A stretch of DNA of 64,000 bases, taken from contig JADJQM010000003.1 of assembly GCA_016712715.1 (NCBI GenBank), positions 186,001 to 250,000 on the forward strand. Reading direction: 5' to 3'. Below the pieces are notes generated by a model. The model did no database searches. It saw nothing but the letters and a program-made list of their open reading frames with translations, and was not told where the DNA came from. The position numbers and the translations under genes were made by a program. The stretch comes from Rhodospirillaceae bacterium. GTDB taxonomy: Bacteria; Pseudomonadota; Alphaproteobacteria; Dongiales; Dongiaceae. Of this stretch, positions 63,587 through 64,000 are shown piece after piece (the stretch's first letter is position 1; every line of letters begins with the position of its first letter).

Positions 63587-64000
63587 ATGAGCTCAGCCAG
63601 CGGTCCCGCCGCCGTCTCCTTTCAGAATGTGTCGCGCCACTATGGCGCGGTGAGAGCGGTCGATTCCGTCAGCTTCGACATTCGCGAGGGCGAATTCTTC
63701 GCCATGTTGGGGCCGTCCGGCTCCGGCAAGACCACCTGCCTGCGGCTCATCGCCGGATTCGAGCAGCCGACCGACGGCCATGTGATCGTCCATGGCATCG
63801 ACATGAACGGCGTGCCGCCCTATGACCGCGACGTCAACACGGTGTTCCAGGATTACGCCCTGTTCCCGCATATGAGCGTGCTGGACAATGTCGCCTATGG
63901 CCTGATGATCCGCAAAGTTCCCACCGAGCAGCGCCGCAAACAGGCGGAAGAGATGCTGGAGATGGTGGCGCTGGGCGGGTTCGGCGGCCGCAAGCCGTCG
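63587..64000 (+). CDS. ABC transporter ATP-binding protein, PotA-like (3' truncated by window edge)
   Basis: First 138 residues of an importer ATPase. Walker A GPSGSGKTT near residues 43-51, Q-loop VFQDYALFPHMSV near 87. The signature and Walker B lie beyond the window. Belongs to the same operon as the binding protein. Confidence 0.9.
   Translation, partial: MSSASGPAAVSFQNVSRHYGAVRAVDSVSFDIREGEFFAMLGPSGSGKTTCLRLIAGFEQPTDGHVIVHGIDMNGVPPYDRDVNTVFQDYALFPHMSVLDNVAYGLMIRKVPTEQRRKQAEEMLEMVALGGFGGRKPS

Noticed and set aside
1..64000. CRISPR, prophage, transposon or tRNA genes
   Set aside because: No spaced direct repeats, no transposase/integrase or phage structural genes, and no tRNA-like cloverleaf recognised by eye.

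Overview
The window is high-GC DNA (low to mid 60s percent GC by eye) from an alphaproteobacterium, most likely a Rhodospirillales-type lineage. I base this on the yicC-gmk / rsmA-surA-lptD / pepA-holC housekeeping block, a complete Cpa/Tad pilus locus with Caulobacter-style gene order, GcvA-type LysR and dimethylglycine-dehydrogenase-like genes, and REP-like intergenic palindromes built on CCCGGG...CCCGGG. The genus cannot be fixed from sequence alone. I saw no rRNA, tRNA, CRISPR array, transposase or integrase.

Layout. 1-10.0 kb: truncated gamma-glutamyltransferase, RlmI-type rRNA methyltransferase, a minus-strand redox/signalling group (sensor kinase, mercuric-reductase-like flavoprotein, TVP38/TMEM64 protein, CHASE2 cyclase, FecR protein) and a lipoprotein. 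10.4-17.6 kb: a sugar-type ABC operon with two permeases, a binding protein and a two-cassette ATPase, plus two SMP-30-type beta-propellers (one fused to a permease) and an AhpD-like protein. 17.6-26.8 kb: SDR, yicC, gmk, rsmA, surA, lptD, pepA, holC. 27.0-40.9 kb: Tad pilus locus (two TadE-type pseudopilins, TadG, a secretin-N-domain protein, TadD, TadC, TadB, CpaF, CpaE, CpaD, CpaC, CpaB, CpaA, Flp). 41.2-46.8 kb: GT-C membrane protein, REC-GGDEF protein, MarR/DUF1330 divergent pair, HAD phosphatase, LysR regulator. 46.9-56.8 kb: methylated-amine (betaine-type) demethylation cluster (MttB-like, two DMGDH-like proteins, DgcA-like flavoprotein), interrupted by a low-GC islet (53.0-54.2 kb) with a highly structured small transcript unit, a 29-residue hydrophobic peptide and a HEPN-like protein. 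57.0-64 kb: old yellow enzyme, TspO, DUF486 protein, cytidine deaminase, ctaA coupled to a His-rich CobW-type GTPase, and the start of a polyamine-type ABC transporter.

A second layer needs attention before biological reading. At least fifteen reading-frame breaks of one base (one with a larger deletion) fall inside otherwise well-conserved genes, including surA, lptD, ctaA, cpaF, tadB, tadG, mttB and tspO. Most sit in short homopolymers and can be repaired by adding or removing one base. This looks like consensus sequencing error rather than gene decay. An apparent flavoprotein-histidine kinase fusion is one product of it.

The best candidates for something undescribed are the structured-RNA/peptide/HEPN islet at 53.0-54.2 kb and the permease-propeller ABC operon at 10.4-17.6 kb.
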